Assembly: GCA_030431455.1 (NCBI GenBank)
Contig: JAUIJE010000015.1
Coordinates: 62,001 to 126,000, forward strand
DNA: 64,000 bases
Reading direction: 5' to 3'
From: a bacterium
Lineage (GTDB): Bacteria > Myxococcota > UBA727 > JAUIJE01
Positions 24,667-35,850 of the stretch are shown in pieces. The stretch's first letter is position 1. Each line of letters starts with the position of its first letter. The notes under the pieces are model-generated. The model had not been told where the DNA came from. It saw only the letters and a program-made list of their open reading frames with translations, and did no database searches. The translations under genes were made by a program, and so were the position numbers.

Positions 24667-27408
24667 TCAGCGTGCGTAGCGATCGGGGAGCATGTCCCGG
24701 AACAGCCGGTCCATGCATTCGTTGTCGCCCCGCTTTTGCGCCGCCCGCACCGCCTTGCCCACCTTGTCCGACTTGGCCCCGACGTCCCGGAGCTGCTCGA
24801 GCGCAATTTTGCGATCCAGGCAGGTGGGCCCCTCGGCGAGATTCTTCAGGGCATAGCCGGCGACGTCCACGGGGTCGTCTTCGCCGCGGGCCTTGAGGGC
24901 TGCATAGGCATTGATGCGCTCGTGGTACTCGCCGTGCTTGACCTTCTGGGCCAGCCGCGCGCTCACCGCGTCCCCCGGCCAGCGGGTGAGCATCTCTACC
25001 TCGAGCCCGACGTCCTTTTGGTTGATGCGTTCGATCACCACGCCGAGGGCGCGGTCGTCGACCTCGCCTTTGCCCAACGCCGCGCGGTAGGCATCGACCG
25101 CTTCGTCCACGTCCCCCAGCGCTTGCAGGGCGTGCCCCCGCCGCAGCCAATCGGCCCCGGCGCGATCCGGGGCGGGGATGGCGTCGACATCCTCGAGGAC
25201 CGCGGCCGCGTTGTCGGGGGACACCGATGGCCCCGCGGCCGGCGCGGGGGGCAAGGCCAACACCGCCACCACCACCACGAACAGGATCAAAAACGAAGCG
25301 GGCACCACCCACAACACCACCGGCACCGAGCGGCAGAACTCGAGCATCGGCCGCAGCCCCCGGGCGAGCACGTCCTCGACCCGGCGGAGGAACGGGAATG
25401 TCTCCAGGGTGTGGCGGGCGGTGGCCGAGTGCCGGATCGCGTCGTAGACGCGGAGGCTGCCCTCGAGGGCGCGCAAGGGCAGGTCGTAGAGCGCGGCGTC
25501 CGCGGCCTGGCCCAATGCCGATGAAGGCATCTGGTGCAGGCGCGTGTCGCGGGTGTTGTGGCTCGGGCCCTGCCGGGGATCTTGAAAGTGGGGCCCGGCG
25601 GTGATCAGGGTGTCCCCCCGTTCGAAGGGGTCCTCGTCGTCGGCGGCGGTGGGCCGCATCTGTGGACGGGGGGCTGGGATCGTGACCGGTGCAGGCACAT
25701 TGGCAGCGGCGGCGGCGGGATCGGTGGCGGCCTCATCGAAGTTGTCGGTGGCCTCGTCCCAGGCGGGTCGAGCGGCTTGGTCCGCCACCGTGGCCTCGGT
25801 GCCGAAGGGCGCGTCCTCATACGGGGGCTGGTCGAAGGGCGCCTCCTCGAAGGGGGCCTCCACCGGGGTCTGGGGGGGCGCGATCAGGGTGCGGTCGAGG
25901 TCGGCGTCGCCTTCTTCGTGGGTGCGGTCGGTGCGCACATCGAGCGCGGGGCGCACAATGGGGCTGGCCAGGGTGGGGTCGTTGTCGATGATGTCTTCGT
26001 CGGACAGCGACTGTGACAAGCTGGGGTCGGAGTCGAACAGGCCGGAGGCGGGGTCGAGGTCGTCCGCGGACACGGGGATGCGCGAATCCGCCGGCCGCAG
26101 ATCGACAAAGCCCGCGGACTCGTCGCTGAGCAGGCCCGGCGCGCTCTCCATCGCCCGGCTCCGCTCGTCGACCTGGCGCAGGGCCTCGAGGAGCAAGAAC
26201 TGCGTGGGTTGGCTGATGTTGATGTCTTCCGGCTCCTGGCCGTAATGAATCTGGAAGCTGCCGTCGCTGACCTGGGACAGCTCCACGAACGCCGGCTCGC
26301 CAAACAGCTTGCCCATCTCCGCGTACAGCACCTGCCCGGTCTTGATGTGCACCTGCCCCCGGGGCGCGCCCCCCATCGGCATCACGTCGAGTCGGGCGGT
26401 CTTTTTGCCGTACTCGAGCATCTGCACGATCTCGATCAGCCCCATGCGCTTGAGCGAGCCCATCACCCCGGTGGGCAACCCCACCTGGGCGGCTTCGCTG
26501 TCGGCAAACGCGTCGAAGGGCGAGGCCGGGCTCTTCTGCGTCGCTTGGGGCGCGATGCCGACCACCTCGTGGGCGAGCACGGTCTCGAGCTCGCCGAGCA
26601 GCTGTTGGTAGTTGGAGAACCGTTCGCGCGGGTCCTTGGCCATCATGCGGGACACGAACCCGTCGAGGGCGTCGGTCACGCTCGGCCGGCGCGCCTTCAC
26701 CGACGGAACCGGCTCGCGCAAATGCGCGGTGATCACGTCGATGGGCGTGTCCCGCACGTAGGGGGGCTGGCCGACCACGAGGGTGAACAGGGTCGCGCCC
26801 AGCGAGTAAATGTCACTGCGTACATCGTCCCCCACCGCCCGGGCCCGCTCGGGGGCCAAAAACGCGGGCGTGCCGGTGACCAGCCCCTCGCTGGTCACCA
26901 TGGCAGAACCGTCCTGGGGGCGGGCGAGCCCGAAATCGGTGAGCTTGGCCTGTCCGTCGACGACCACGATGTTGGCCGGCTTCACGTCGCGGTGCACGAT
27001 GTCGAGCCGGGCCGCCGCTTGCAGCCCGCGCGCGGCGTCGGCGGTGTATTTCAACGCCTCCGCCGGGGCCAGCGGCCGCCGGGTGCGCATCAGCCAGCTC
27101 TCGAGGTCCTCGCCCTCGAGGAACTCCATCACCAGGTAGGGCCGCCCGTCGAGCTCACCGAACCCGAAGATGCTCACCACGTGCGGCGAACTGATGCGGG
27201 CCATCATGCGGCCTTCCCGCACGAACCGCTCCCGCCGCACCGCGTCCGCCGACGCTTCCCGGTGCAGAATCTTGACCGCCACCAACCGGCCGAGGGCCTC
27301 ATCGCGGCAGGCGAACACCTCGCCGGCGCCGCCTTTGCCGATCATCTTCACCACGGTGTACGGCCCGATTTGCTCGGGAATGTAATCGGAGGCGCGGTCT
27401 CGGCTCAT
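24667..27408 (-). CDS. Membrane Ser/Thr protein kinase with PATAN (DUF4388) domain
   Basis: ATG 27408 gives 913 residues. The N-terminal kinase domain (about 14-285) has IGKGGAGEVF, the Lys in VAVKIL, HRDVKPANI and DFGLA, all needed for activity. Residues about 325-440 are a PATAN/DUF4388 domain (MGLIEIVQMLEYGKKTARL, GQVHIKTGQVLYAE), a module of Myxococcota and Deinococcus signalling proteins. A long acidic, low-complexity linker follows, then one membrane helix (about 695-720) and a C-terminal region of about 190 helical residues with TPR-like spacing. It lies 99 bases after a PP2C phosphatase gene on the same strand, so kinase and phosphatase probably form a reversible switch. Confidence 0.92.
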   Translation of the reverse strand: MSRDRASDYIPEQIGPYTVVKMIGKGGAGEVFACRDEALGRLVAVKILHREASADAVRRERFVREGRMMARISSPHVVSIFGFGELDGRPYLVMEFLEGEDLESWLMRTRRPLAPAEALKYTADAARGLQAAARLDIVHRDVKPANIVVVDGQAKLTDFGLARPQDGSAMVTSEGLVTGTPAFLAPERARAVGDDVRSDIYSLGATLFTLVVGQPPYVRDTPIDVITAHLREPVPSVKARRPSVTDALDGFVSRMMAKDPRERFSNYQQLLGELETVLAHEVVGIAPQATQKSPASPFDAFADSEAAQVGLPTGVMGSLKRMGLIEIVQMLEYGKKTARLDVMPMGGAPRGQVHIKTGQVLYAEMGKLFGEPAFVELSQVSDGSFQIHYGQEPEDINISQPTQFLLLEALRQVDERSRAMESAPGLLSDESAGFVDLRPADSRIPVSADDLDPASGLFDSDPSLSQSLSDEDIIDNDPTLASPIVRPALDVRTDRTHEEGDADLDRTLIAPPQTPVEAPFEEAPFDQPPYEDAPFGTEATVADQAARPAWDEATDNFDEAATDPAAAAANVPAPVTIPAPRPQMRPTAADDEDPFERGDTLITAGPHFQDPRQGPSHNTRDTRLHQMPSSALGQAADAALYDLPLRALEGSLRVYDAIRHSATARHTLETFPFLRRVEDVLARGLRPMLEFCRSVPVVLWVVPASFLILFVVVVAVLALPPAPAAGPSVSPDNAAAVLEDVDAIPAPDRAGADWLRRGHALQALGDVDEAVDAYRAALGKGEVDDRALGVVIERINQKDVGLEVEMLTRWPGDAVSARLAQKVKHGEYHERINAYAALKARGEDDPVDVAGYALKNLAEGPTCLDRKIALEQLRDVGAKSDKVGKAVRAAQKRGDNECMDRLFRDMLPDRYAR

Positions 27409-27507
27409 ACGGCCCCGCGCGGTCGTCGGCGATGGCGCAACACCCCCCAACGATAGCGCCCAGGGCCCTCAACTTGGAGCCCAAAACACCGTCTGGCGCA
27501 TCATCGG

Positions 27508-28723
<1,216 letters not shown>

Positions 28724-28734
<11 letters not shown>

Positions 28735-29656
28735 GAGCGGGCTCCGCGGCCGCGGCGATGTCCTCGGCTTCGTCCGCGTCCACCACCTCGTCCTCGTCGG
28801 CCCGGACCGCTTGGCGGAGGTCGTCGAGAGATCCGAAGTGGTCCTCGGGGTTTTCGAACCACGCCTTGAGGTTCTTGGACATCTTGGCCGCATGGGACCC
28901 GTCGAGGATGCGGTGATCGAACGTGGCAAACACACGCATTGTTTTGCGCACCTGAATCTCACCGTCTTCGACCACCGGCTCCTCGCGCACCGCCCCCATC
29001 GCCAACAACAGCGGCACCCGGCTGTAGGGCACCAGCGGCACGTAGGCCTCCTCGAGACCGAGGCTGCCGACGTTGGTCACCATCACCGAGCCGAAGGGGT
29101 CTTTGGGCATGCCCAAAAAGCGCAGGTCGAGGTTGAGGGTGAAGGACAGAAAGCCGATGGTGTTGAGGAAGATGTTCAAGAAGAAGTACGGAATGCTCTT
29201 GAACAGATTGCGGGTGCTCTCGAGCTCCTTGTCCTTGCCCGAGCGCACGTTGTCGACGGTGGCCTTGAACTCATCGTAAATGGTGAGCAGCGACTTTTGG
29301 TCTGCGTCGTGCACGGTGGCCCCGGAGAGATCGATCTCCCCGGTGTCTCGGTCCTTGAGCGCGACCTGGAAGAAGACCCCGATGCGGTCCCGCAGGTAGA
29401 TGCGGTTGAAGCGCAGGATGGCGTTGGCGTCGGGCATGTCGTGGAGCACCCCCGCCACCGCCCGGGCCATCATGTGGCTGAGGGTGAGATGACGACCGGT
29501 GATCTCCCGAAACGCGTCCCGGTAGGCGAGGGCCGCGTCCATGGACAGCTTGAGGCTGCCGTAGACGCTCGGGTCAAACGCCGTCTTCCAGGTGCCGATG
29601 GCGATGCGACGAAAACTCGAGAGCTGCGTTTTTTTGCGAAGTTCGAGGTTCGGCAT
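28724..29656 (-). CDS. E2-type 2-oxoacid dehydrogenase acyltransferase domain protein lacking lipoyl domains
   Basis: The 310-residue protein is the catalytic core of the dihydrolipoyl acyltransferase (CAT) fold: ITGRHLTLSHMMARAVAGVL, then MVTNVGSLGLEEAYVPLVP, ending with the catalytic FDHRILDG (His248, Asp252). No lipoyl or E1/E3-binding domain is present, and a hydrophobic insert (FFLNIFLNTIGFLSFTLNL) sits mid-protein, unlike normal E2. There is no E1 or E3 gene nearby. A stand-alone CoA-dependent acyltransferase of unknown substrate, perhaps membrane-associated, is the best reading. It lies between a small lipoprotein gene (9 bases) and the phosphatase gene (overlap), so it belongs to a signalling operon. 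Confidence 0.85.
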
Positions 29657-29665
29657 GGCCCGCTC

Positions 29666-29887
29666 CTAGCGACATTTTTGATCGCAGTCGGCGCGGCACT
29701 TCTGGGCCGCCGCGCTGTTCTTTTGGGCCGAGCCCCCGACGTCGCAGAGCCGGTAACAGGACTGGCAATCGGTGGTGGCGCGAGAGCCTTGGCGGGCCTT
29801 TTGTGATTTTGTCTGCGCCGTCTGGCAGGCGGTCATCAAACACACCGCCGCGAGCAGTCCCCAACATGTACGACAAAGTGCGCGCAT
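29666..29887 (-). CDS. Small Cys-rich lipoprotein
   Basis: A 73-residue ORF with GGGAG upstream of ATG 29887 and a clear lipoprotein signal (CLMTAC). The mature 50 residues are Lys/Gln/Ala-rich with six Cys in CQSCYRLC and CRADCDQKC. I recognise no family. It is the first gene of the operon leading to the E2-like protein, the phosphatase and the kinase, and could be an envelope component of that system (inference from position only). Confidence 0.65.
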   Translation of the reverse strand: MRALCRTCWGLLAAVCLMTACQTAQTKSQKARQGSRATTDCQSCYRLCDVGGSAQKNSAAAQKCRADCDQKCR

Positions 29888-30057
29888 CGTGCTCCCTTCG
29901 CAAAAGCTACCTGGAGAGTTCGACGAAAGTCCACTCACGGACGACGCAGCCGCCCCGTGTCGGCCATCACCCGGGCGATGGCGGAACGTCGCACCCAGGG
30001 GGGGCCGCGTGCTATCCATCAGGACCACCGCTGACAGTTCGAACGGGGAGAGCGCGG

Positions 30058-31275
30058 ATGCGAAGACTGCGGATGACGATCGGGGCAGGGCTGGCCGGGA
30101 TCTGGTTGCTGAGCGCGCCGGGGCTCGCTCACCAGGCGCCGGCAGCGGGCCTCGACGCACCCGAGGGGCGCCTGGCCAAGCGCAAGCCGCGCAAGTCCAA
30201 AGCCGAGATCGAGGCCGAGAAAAAAGCCGCCGAAGAAGCCGCGGAAAAAGCCGCGGCCGCGCAAGAGCAACAAAAAGCCGAGGCCGAAGCCGCGGCCCGG
30301 GCCGAAGCCGAGCGCGCCGCGGCCGAGCAAGCCGCCGCGGCCGCCGCGGCCGAACAGAAAGCGGCCCAAGCCGCGGCCGACGCGGCCCGGGAAAAACAGC
30401 TCGCGGCCGCCAACGCCGCCCAAGAGGCGCGCGGCCTCGACGCCCGCACCCGGCGGCTGTCCGATGCATTGGCATTGTCGCTCAAGCGCCTGCCCGGCGA
30501 CCACCGCGACCAACGATTTGCCGTGCTCCCGTTTGACGATGTCAGCGACGAAGCCAAGCAGCGCCAGCTCGGGTTGGTGGTCAGCGACCTGGTGGTCACC
30601 AACTTGGTGCGCGACCACAACCTCCCCCTCGTCGAGCGCGCCCGGCTCTCGGCGGTGATCGGCGAAATCGCCCTCGGCCAGACCGGGGCCATCGAAGCGG
30701 GCCAAGCGGTCGAGTACGGCGGCGTGCTCGGGGTCCGCGCCCTGGTCACCGGCCAGATCGCCGACGCGGGCAACAACTTCAAGGTCACCACCCGCGTGCT
30801 CGACGTGGAGTCGGGCGCGGTGCTGCTCGCGGAGGAGACCGACCTGCCCAAAGAAGAACTCATCGCGGTGTCCACCGAGGCGGTGGTGCTCAAGAGCAAA
30901 GCCGGGGCGTTCTTCCGCTCGGCGGTGGCGCCCGGCTGGGGCCAGGTCTACAACGCCGAGCCGGTCAAGGCCGGGCTCGTCATCGGCGCGGTGGGGGCGC
31001 TGGCCGCGGTCACGCTCGTCAGCGCCGGGGTCGCGACCTACTTCACCGGCGCGTACTTGTTCTGGGACCGCGAGTCCCAGCCGGACAAAGACACCCTGAC
31101 CTTCGCCCAACAAAAGCAGCGCCTCGACGGGCTGCGCACCACCGCCAACGCCGCGTGGGGGGTGGGCGCGGTGTTCGCCGGCTTGACCGGCATCGCGTGG
31201 GGCAGCGGGGCCTTGGAAGCCTACTTGTCGGGGACCGACGTCGAGTCGTTGGACGCCGCCCTCATCCGGGAGTGA
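30058..31275 (+). CDS. CsgG/FlgO-like secreted protein with Ala/Glu coiled coil and C-terminal membrane helices
   Basis: GGGGAG precedes ATG 30058, giving 405 residues with a signal peptide (LLSAPGLAHQ). Residues about 40-125 are an almost pure Ala/Glu/Lys coiled coil. Residues about 145-270 resemble the CsgG/FlgO/TolB-N fold: RFAVLPFDDVSD, LGLVVSDLVVTNLV, LPLVERARLSAVI, ALVTGQIADAG, RVLDVESGAVL. The C-terminal part (FFRSAVAPGWGQVYN, then two hydrophobic segments) resembles DUF5683-like membrane regions. Such proteins belong to envelope assembly systems. The next gene starts 3 bases after the stop and has a similar fold. Confidence 0.75.
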   Translation: MRRLRMTIGAGLAGIWLLSAPGLAHQAPAAGLDAPEGRLAKRKPRKSKAEIEAEKKAAEEAAEKAAAAQEQQKAEAEAAARAEAERAAAEQAAAAAAAEQKAAQAAADAAREKQLAAANAAQEARGLDARTRRLSDALALSLKRLPGDHRDQRFAVLPFDDVSDEAKQRQLGLVVSDLVVTNLVRDHNLPLVERARLSAVIGEIALGQTGAIEAGQAVEYGGVLGVRALVTGQIADAGNNFKVTTRVLDVESGAVLLAEETDLPKEELIAVSTEAVVLKSKAGAFFRSAVAPGWGQVYNAEPVKAGLVIGAVGALAAVTLVSAGVATYFTGAYLFWDRESQPDKDTLTFAQQKQRLDGLRTTANAAWGVGAVFAGLTGIAWGSGALEAYLSGTDVESLDAALIRE

Positions 31276-31277
31276 TC

Positions 31278-32510
31278 ATGCGCCGCGCGCTTTTGGTGAT
31301 CGTGCCTTGGCTGTTGTTGTCCCAGGGGGCGATGGCGGCCCAGATCGTGTGTCTGGACATGAAGCCCGCGACCGCGGGCGAGGCCAGCTTGGCCGCGTCC
31401 TTGACCCCGATCCTCGTCGCGGAGGTCGGCCGCCGGGACGGGATGAGCGTGGTCAGCCAAGACGACGTGCGCGCCCTGCTCGAGCTCGAACAGACCAAAC
31501 AAGCGGTGGGCTGTGACGACGTCTCCTGCATGGCGGACATGGCCGGCAGCCTCGGGGCCGAGCTCTTGCTCTCGTCGACGGTGAGCCAGGTGGGCAAGAG
31601 CATTGTGGTGACCTTGTCGCTGCTCGACGTCGACAAGGCCCGGGTGATCAAGCGCAGCAAAGGGACCGCCCGGGACAAGTCCGGGGCGCAGGACGCGGTC
31701 ACCGAAGCGGTGCTCGACGTGTTCCGCTCGGGCCTGCCCGACGAGCTCAAGGGGCCGGCGTCGTTGTCGCGCCGGGGGTTTCAGGCCGCCCTCGCCGGGC
31801 TGCGCAAGTCGATCCTCACCCCGGGGTCTGACCCCCGCTCGTCGCGGCGCCGGGTGGTGCTCGACCTCGTCAACACCGAGCTCGACTACGACGCGACCCC
31901 GAAGCTGGAGATGTTCGACCTCGAGATCCGCCGCGGCTGGGGCGAGGCCGAGCGGTTGGCGTTGGGGGCCAAGACCAAAGAGCTGTTCGAGCACTACCTG
32001 CGCGGGATGGAGACCTACAGCGCGCTGCGCCACGACCACGGCCGGGTGGTGGAGATCCGGGCCCGGGCCCGCGAGCGGGGCATCGTGCCGTCGTCGCGGC
32101 CGTTGCGCTTTGAAGACCCCGAGCCCTACGACCGCCACAGCGAGCAAGCCTTCGTGCGCTATTGGAAAGCCGGCCTGGCCGCCCGCAAGGTCGCGGAGAA
32201 AGCCCTCGCCGCCTACGACCGGGGACAGCGCGACCGGTTCCTGAGCTTCTTCGTCGAGGACCGGCGGCGCACGGCCGAAAACAGCTACGACAGCAACAAG
32301 CGCTACGACGAGCGCAACCAGTACAGCTACCGGATGTTGCCGCAGCACGCGCACACCCCCCAGCTGCGCGAACGGTGCATCGACACCCTCGAGAAAAGCG
32401 ACCAGACCACCGTGTACGTCCTGCGCAACCGCAAAGGCGAGCCCTACGAAGCGCGCAGCGTGCGGCTCAAGAAGGTGGGCAAGACCTGGGTGATCGACTC
32501 GTTCATCTGA
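31278..32510 (+). CDS. Exported protein with CsgG/TolB-N-like domain
   Basis: The 410-residue product has a signal peptide (LLLSQGAMA-AQ) and an N-terminal domain of the kind that detects low-copy periplasmic components: LTPILVAEVGRRDGMSVVSQDDVRALLELE, GCDDVSCMADMAGSLGAELL, IVVTLSLLDVDKARVI. GCDDVSCMAD is common in Myxococcota homologues of CsgG-like lipoproteins. The C-terminal 200 residues are charged and helical, with a domain at the end (DQTTVYVLRNRKGEPYEARSV) that I cannot place. It is translationally close-coupled to the preceding gene, so the two probably work as a pair. Confidence 0.7.
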   Translation: MRRALLVIVPWLLLSQGAMAAQIVCLDMKPATAGEASLAASLTPILVAEVGRRDGMSVVSQDDVRALLELEQTKQAVGCDDVSCMADMAGSLGAELLLSSTVSQVGKSIVVTLSLLDVDKARVIKRSKGTARDKSGAQDAVTEAVLDVFRSGLPDELKGPASLSRRGFQAALAGLRKSILTPGSDPRSSRRRVVLDLVNTELDYDATPKLEMFDLEIRRGWGEAERLALGAKTKELFEHYLRGMETYSALRHDHGRVVEIRARARERGIVPSSRPLRFEDPEPYDRHSEQAFVRYWKAGLAARKVAEKALAAYDRGQRDRFLSFFVEDRRRTAENSYDSNKRYDERNQYSYRMLPQHAHTPQLRERCIDTLEKSDQTTVYVLRNRKGEPYEARSVRLKKVGKTWVIDSFI

Positions 32511-32650
32511 CCCCGATCGCACAACCTGTGTTCGCGCCCGGGGACGGACCCCGGCGCCGCGTCTCGACGTGGCAGAAAAGGCCCGCTCCCGTCGGTGAAT
32601 CGCGTCTATGATGGTCCCGTCGAACCCGAGCCCGGGATGTGGGAGGTGAC

Positions 32651-33229
32651 ATGTTTCGTGTGGTGATGGTGGCGTGCGTGGCGTCGATGTGGGTGTCTTC
32701 GGTGGCGGTGGCCGACGAGGGCAAAAAGCCGGCCGCGGTGGCGCAAAAGAAGGGCAAGACCGCGAAGAACGACGGTGACCGCGCGCGCGAAGCGGTGCTC
32801 GGCTACTACAACGCCTTGATCAAGGGCGACTTCGCCCGGGCGGGGAGTTTTGTGCACCCGAAGTTTGTCGGGCCCATGCGCCAACAGTTCAGCCGGGACC
32901 TGCAGAAGGCGACCGGGGCGCAAAAAGCAGCCACATTGAAAAAGCTCCAGGTCGCGTCCGAGGCCGAGCTGGCCGCGCTCACCGACGCGAAGTTTTTCAC
33001 CCGCTTTGTGGCCTCGAGCTACGGCGCGGGGTTGCAGCAGTTGGCCAACCCCGAGCTCGAGGCCAAGGTGAAAGGTCTCGTCGAGCGTTGTCGCAACGAC
33101 CGGGCGTTTTGCACCGTCGAGATCGAGCTCACCTCCAAAGGGCCCAAAGGCCCCGAAGCGCGCAGCCTCACCGTCACCGCGTCCAAGCACGACGGGGTGT
33201 GGCTGGTGGGCGAGCCCGCGCCCCGCTGA
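32651..33229 (+). CDS. Exported protein of unknown function
   Basis: GGGAGGTGA directly precedes ATG 32651, a strong ribosome-binding site. The 192-residue product has a signal peptide (SSVAVA-DEG), a Lys-rich linker and a helical domain starting AREAVLGYYNALIKGDFARAGSF, which is the pattern of NTF2/SnoaL-like or DUF4878-type lumazine-like folds, then beta strands (CTVEIELTSK, SLTVTASKHDGVWLVG). No catalytic residues are recognisable. Confidence 0.7.
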   Translation: MFRVVMVACVASMWVSSVAVADEGKKPAAVAQKKGKTAKNDGDRAREAVLGYYNALIKGDFARAGSFVHPKFVGPMRQQFSRDLQKATGAQKAATLKKLQVASEAELAALTDAKFFTRFVASSYGAGLQQLANPELEAKVKGLVERCRNDRAFCTVEIELTSKGPKGPEARSLTVTASKHDGVWLVGEPAPR

Positions 33230-33239
33230 GGCCGGGTCG

Positions 33240-34907
33240 TCAGCCGAGCAACGGCCGGTGCCAGACCGGCGCCCGCCGTTCGACAAAGGTCTCGGCCACC
33301 GCCGCGCACGCGAGCAGCACGTCCTCTTCAAAGGCCCGGCCCAACAGTTGAAAACCGATGGGCAGCCCGTCTTTGTCGTAGCCCGCGGGCATCGAGATCG
33401 CGGGCAGGCCGGTGAAGTTGGCGAGCACCGCGAACCGCATCACCGCTTCGAGCAAAGACAGGTCGCTTTCGCCCACCGCCTCGGCCCCGGCGTGGATGGG
33501 ACCGGCGGTGCAGCCGGTGGACGGGGTGGCCACCACGTCGACGGTGTGCAGGATGTCGTCGAGCCACGCGCAGGCCTGGCTGCGGATGCGCTGGGCCTGC
33601 ACGTAGTCGGTGGAGGGCAAGCCCTCGGCGAGGATGAGGTTGAGCTGGGTGTCGCCGGCATATTGTGAAAAGCGGTCGCGGTGGGCCATTTGGCTGGTGG
33701 CCATCTCCACCGCGATGGACACGAGGTGACCGAGCCGCACGAGGTTGAGCGAGGGGATCTCGACCTCGACCACGGTGGCGCCCCGCTCGACAAACCCGTC
33801 GAGGGTGCGTTGGCAGGCGGCGACCACATCCGGGTCCGCATCGTCGAACCACGGGCGGAACACGCCGATGCGCAGCCCCTCGACCACCGCGGCCGGCTCG
33901 GGGGCGAGGGCGACCGGGGGATTGTCCAATGTCGCTGGATCGTTCTCGTCGGGGCCGGCCATGGCCAAATACCCCCAGGCGCAGTCCCGCGCGGTGGCGG
34001 CGAGCGGGCCGACGTGGGCCACCGACCAGCACAGCGGCGCGGCCCCGTGTTCGCTCACCCGGGTGAAGGTGGGCTTGAGCCCGACCAGCCCGCACAGGGC
34101 CGCGGGGATGCGAATGGACCCGCCCCCGTCCGCCCCCACCCCGAACGGCCCGAACCCCGCCGCCACCGCGGCCGCGGTCCCGCTGGAGCTGCCGCCGGTG
34201 AAGCGCGCCAGGTCGTACGGATTGCGCGGGGCCCCGTGGTGCGGGTTGATGCCGGTGATGCCGATGCCGAGCTCGTGCATGTTGGTTTTGCCCACCAGCA
34301 CACAGCCGAGCGCCCGCAGCCGCGCGACCACGGTGGCGTCGAAGGGCGCGGGGGCGTCACCGAGAAAACACGTGCCCACGGTGGTGGGGTAGGGCGTCTG
34401 GTGGAGCTCGTCTTTGACCGGGACCATGACCCCGTCGAGGGGGCTGAGCGGCTTTTTTTGGGCATAGCGGTCGGCGCTCAGGCCCGCTTGCCGTCGGATG
34501 TCGTCGAAATCGGCGGCGATGAAGTGCCGCAAGGGGGGCCGGTGCGCGCGCTGGGCCTCGTGGTGGGCGATCACCCGTTCGGCCACGTCCACCGGGGTCA
34601 CGGTCCCGTCCCGGTAGGCGGCGGTGAGCGCATCCGCGGTCACAAACGGCGCGGGGCCAGGCGCGTCGTCGCGGGCGAAGGCGTCCAGGCTCGTCGGGGG
34701 CAGGTCGCGTTCGCGCGGGTGCAACACCGGGCCGAACGCGAGCGGGGCGTCCGGCCGGGCCGCGCGGAGCGCTTCGAAGCCCGCGGCGTCGGCCATCTGT
34801 TGGCGCAGCACCGGGCCCACCACGGGGCTGCGCGCCGCCTTGGCGAAGATCGTGAGGGGGGTGCCCCGCAAGCGGGGCAAGTTCACACGGGTCAGGTCGT
34901 AGGCCAT
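33240..34907 (-). CDS. Amidase signature-family hydrolase
   Basis: ATG 34907 gives 555 residues. The Ser-Ser-Lys triad is intact: Lys165 (VPVKDE), cis-Ser240 in TGGSSSGTAAAV and nucleophile Ser264 in GADGGGSIRIPA. The spacings (75 and 24) equal those of fatty acid amide hydrolase. The enzyme hydrolyses amide bonds (indoleacetamide-, fatty-amide- or aryl-acylamidase-like), and the substrate cannot be deduced. No signal peptide is visible. It follows the three GD-linker genes by 26 bases on the same strand. The stop is 10 bases from a convergent gene. Confidence 0.92.
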   Translation of the reverse strand: MAYDLTRVNLPRLRGTPLTIFAKAARSPVVGPVLRQQMADAAGFEALRAARPDAPLAFGPVLHPRERDLPPTSLDAFARDDAPGPAPFVTADALTAAYRDGTVTPVDVAERVIAHHEAQRAHRPPLRHFIAADFDDIRRQAGLSADRYAQKKPLSPLDGVMVPVKDELHQTPYPTTVGTCFLGDAPAPFDATVVARLRALGCVLVGKTNMHELGIGITGINPHHGAPRNPYDLARFTGGSSSGTAAAVAAGFGPFGVGADGGGSIRIPAALCGLVGLKPTFTRVSEHGAAPLCWSVAHVGPLAATARDCAWGYLAMAGPDENDPATLDNPPVALAPEPAAVVEGLRIGVFRPWFDDADPDVVAACQRTLDGFVERGATVVEVEIPSLNLVRLGHLVSIAVEMATSQMAHRDRFSQYAGDTQLNLILAEGLPSTDYVQAQRIRSQACAWLDDILHTVDVVATPSTGCTAGPIHAGAEAVGESDLSLLEAVMRFAVLANFTGLPAISMPAGYDKDGLPIGFQLLGRAFEEDVLLACAAVAETFVERRAPVWHRPLLG

Positions 34908-34933
34908 GGGGCTCCCCGGCCCCGACCTCGTGG

Positions 34934-35850
34934 TCAGCGACGCCGTCGTCGGGTGCGGACGGCCAGGGCCCCGCCCAGCAATAGCACCAATGCGCCGGTC
35001 GCAGGAGCGCGCACGGGGTCGGCGTGGGCACAACCGAAAGGCCCGCCGCCGTCGCCATCGCCGTCTCCGTCGCCGTCGCCATCTCCGTCGCCGTCGCCAT
35101 CTCCGTCGCCGTCGCCATCTCCGTCCCCGTCGCCGTCGCCCGGGCCCGTGGTGGTGCAGTCACCGCCGCTGGGGTTGTCGATGCATTGGGTCGGGTCGGC
35201 CGGATCGGGGCAGTTGTCGGGGGGCATCATGTTGTCTGCGTCGGGGCAGCTGTTGAAATCGCAGCTGTTGATCGTGGCGTCGGTGCAATCGCTGTCCAGC
35301 GCGCCACAGCCACAGTCACATCCCCCCGCGGGCTCGGCGCCGTCGCCGTACCAGTCGGGGTTGCAGAGCCAGCCGGCGGGGACCACGTCGCCGTCTCCGT
35401 CTCCGTCCCCGTCTCCGTCTCCGTCGCCGTCGCCGTCGCCGTCACCGTCGCCGTCGCCGTCACCGTCGCCGTCGCCGTCGCCGCAGCCGGCGGCGTCCCC
35501 CATCCCGCCGGTGTTGGTGTTGTCGGCGGGGTTGCCGGGGGCGATCTGGGTGCCCGCGGCGTTGGTCCAGGTGCAGCAGGGGTCGCCCAGCTCTTCCCCA
35601 TTGAGCGCGCCGTCGCTGTCTGAGTCCAGCGTACACACCGCGGCCCAGTCCACCGAGAACCCATCATTGGTGGCTTCGACGTCCGCTCCAAAGACATTGC
35701 GCGGGGTGCCGCCGCCGTTTTGGTGGCAGGTGTTGCAGTTGAGGATGCCGGTGGGCACGCCGGGGATCTGCAGCACGTACTGGGCTTTGGCCATCGCATC
35801 CGGCGCGAGGCTCACCACGAGGGCACACATCAAAAAGGCAACTTGCCGGA

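Noticed and set aside
29803-30057. N-terminal extension of the CsgG-like gene
   Set aside because: The extension overlaps the start region of a minus-strand small lipoprotein gene and lacks a ribosome-binding site. ATG 30058 has GGGGAG and opens a signal peptide.
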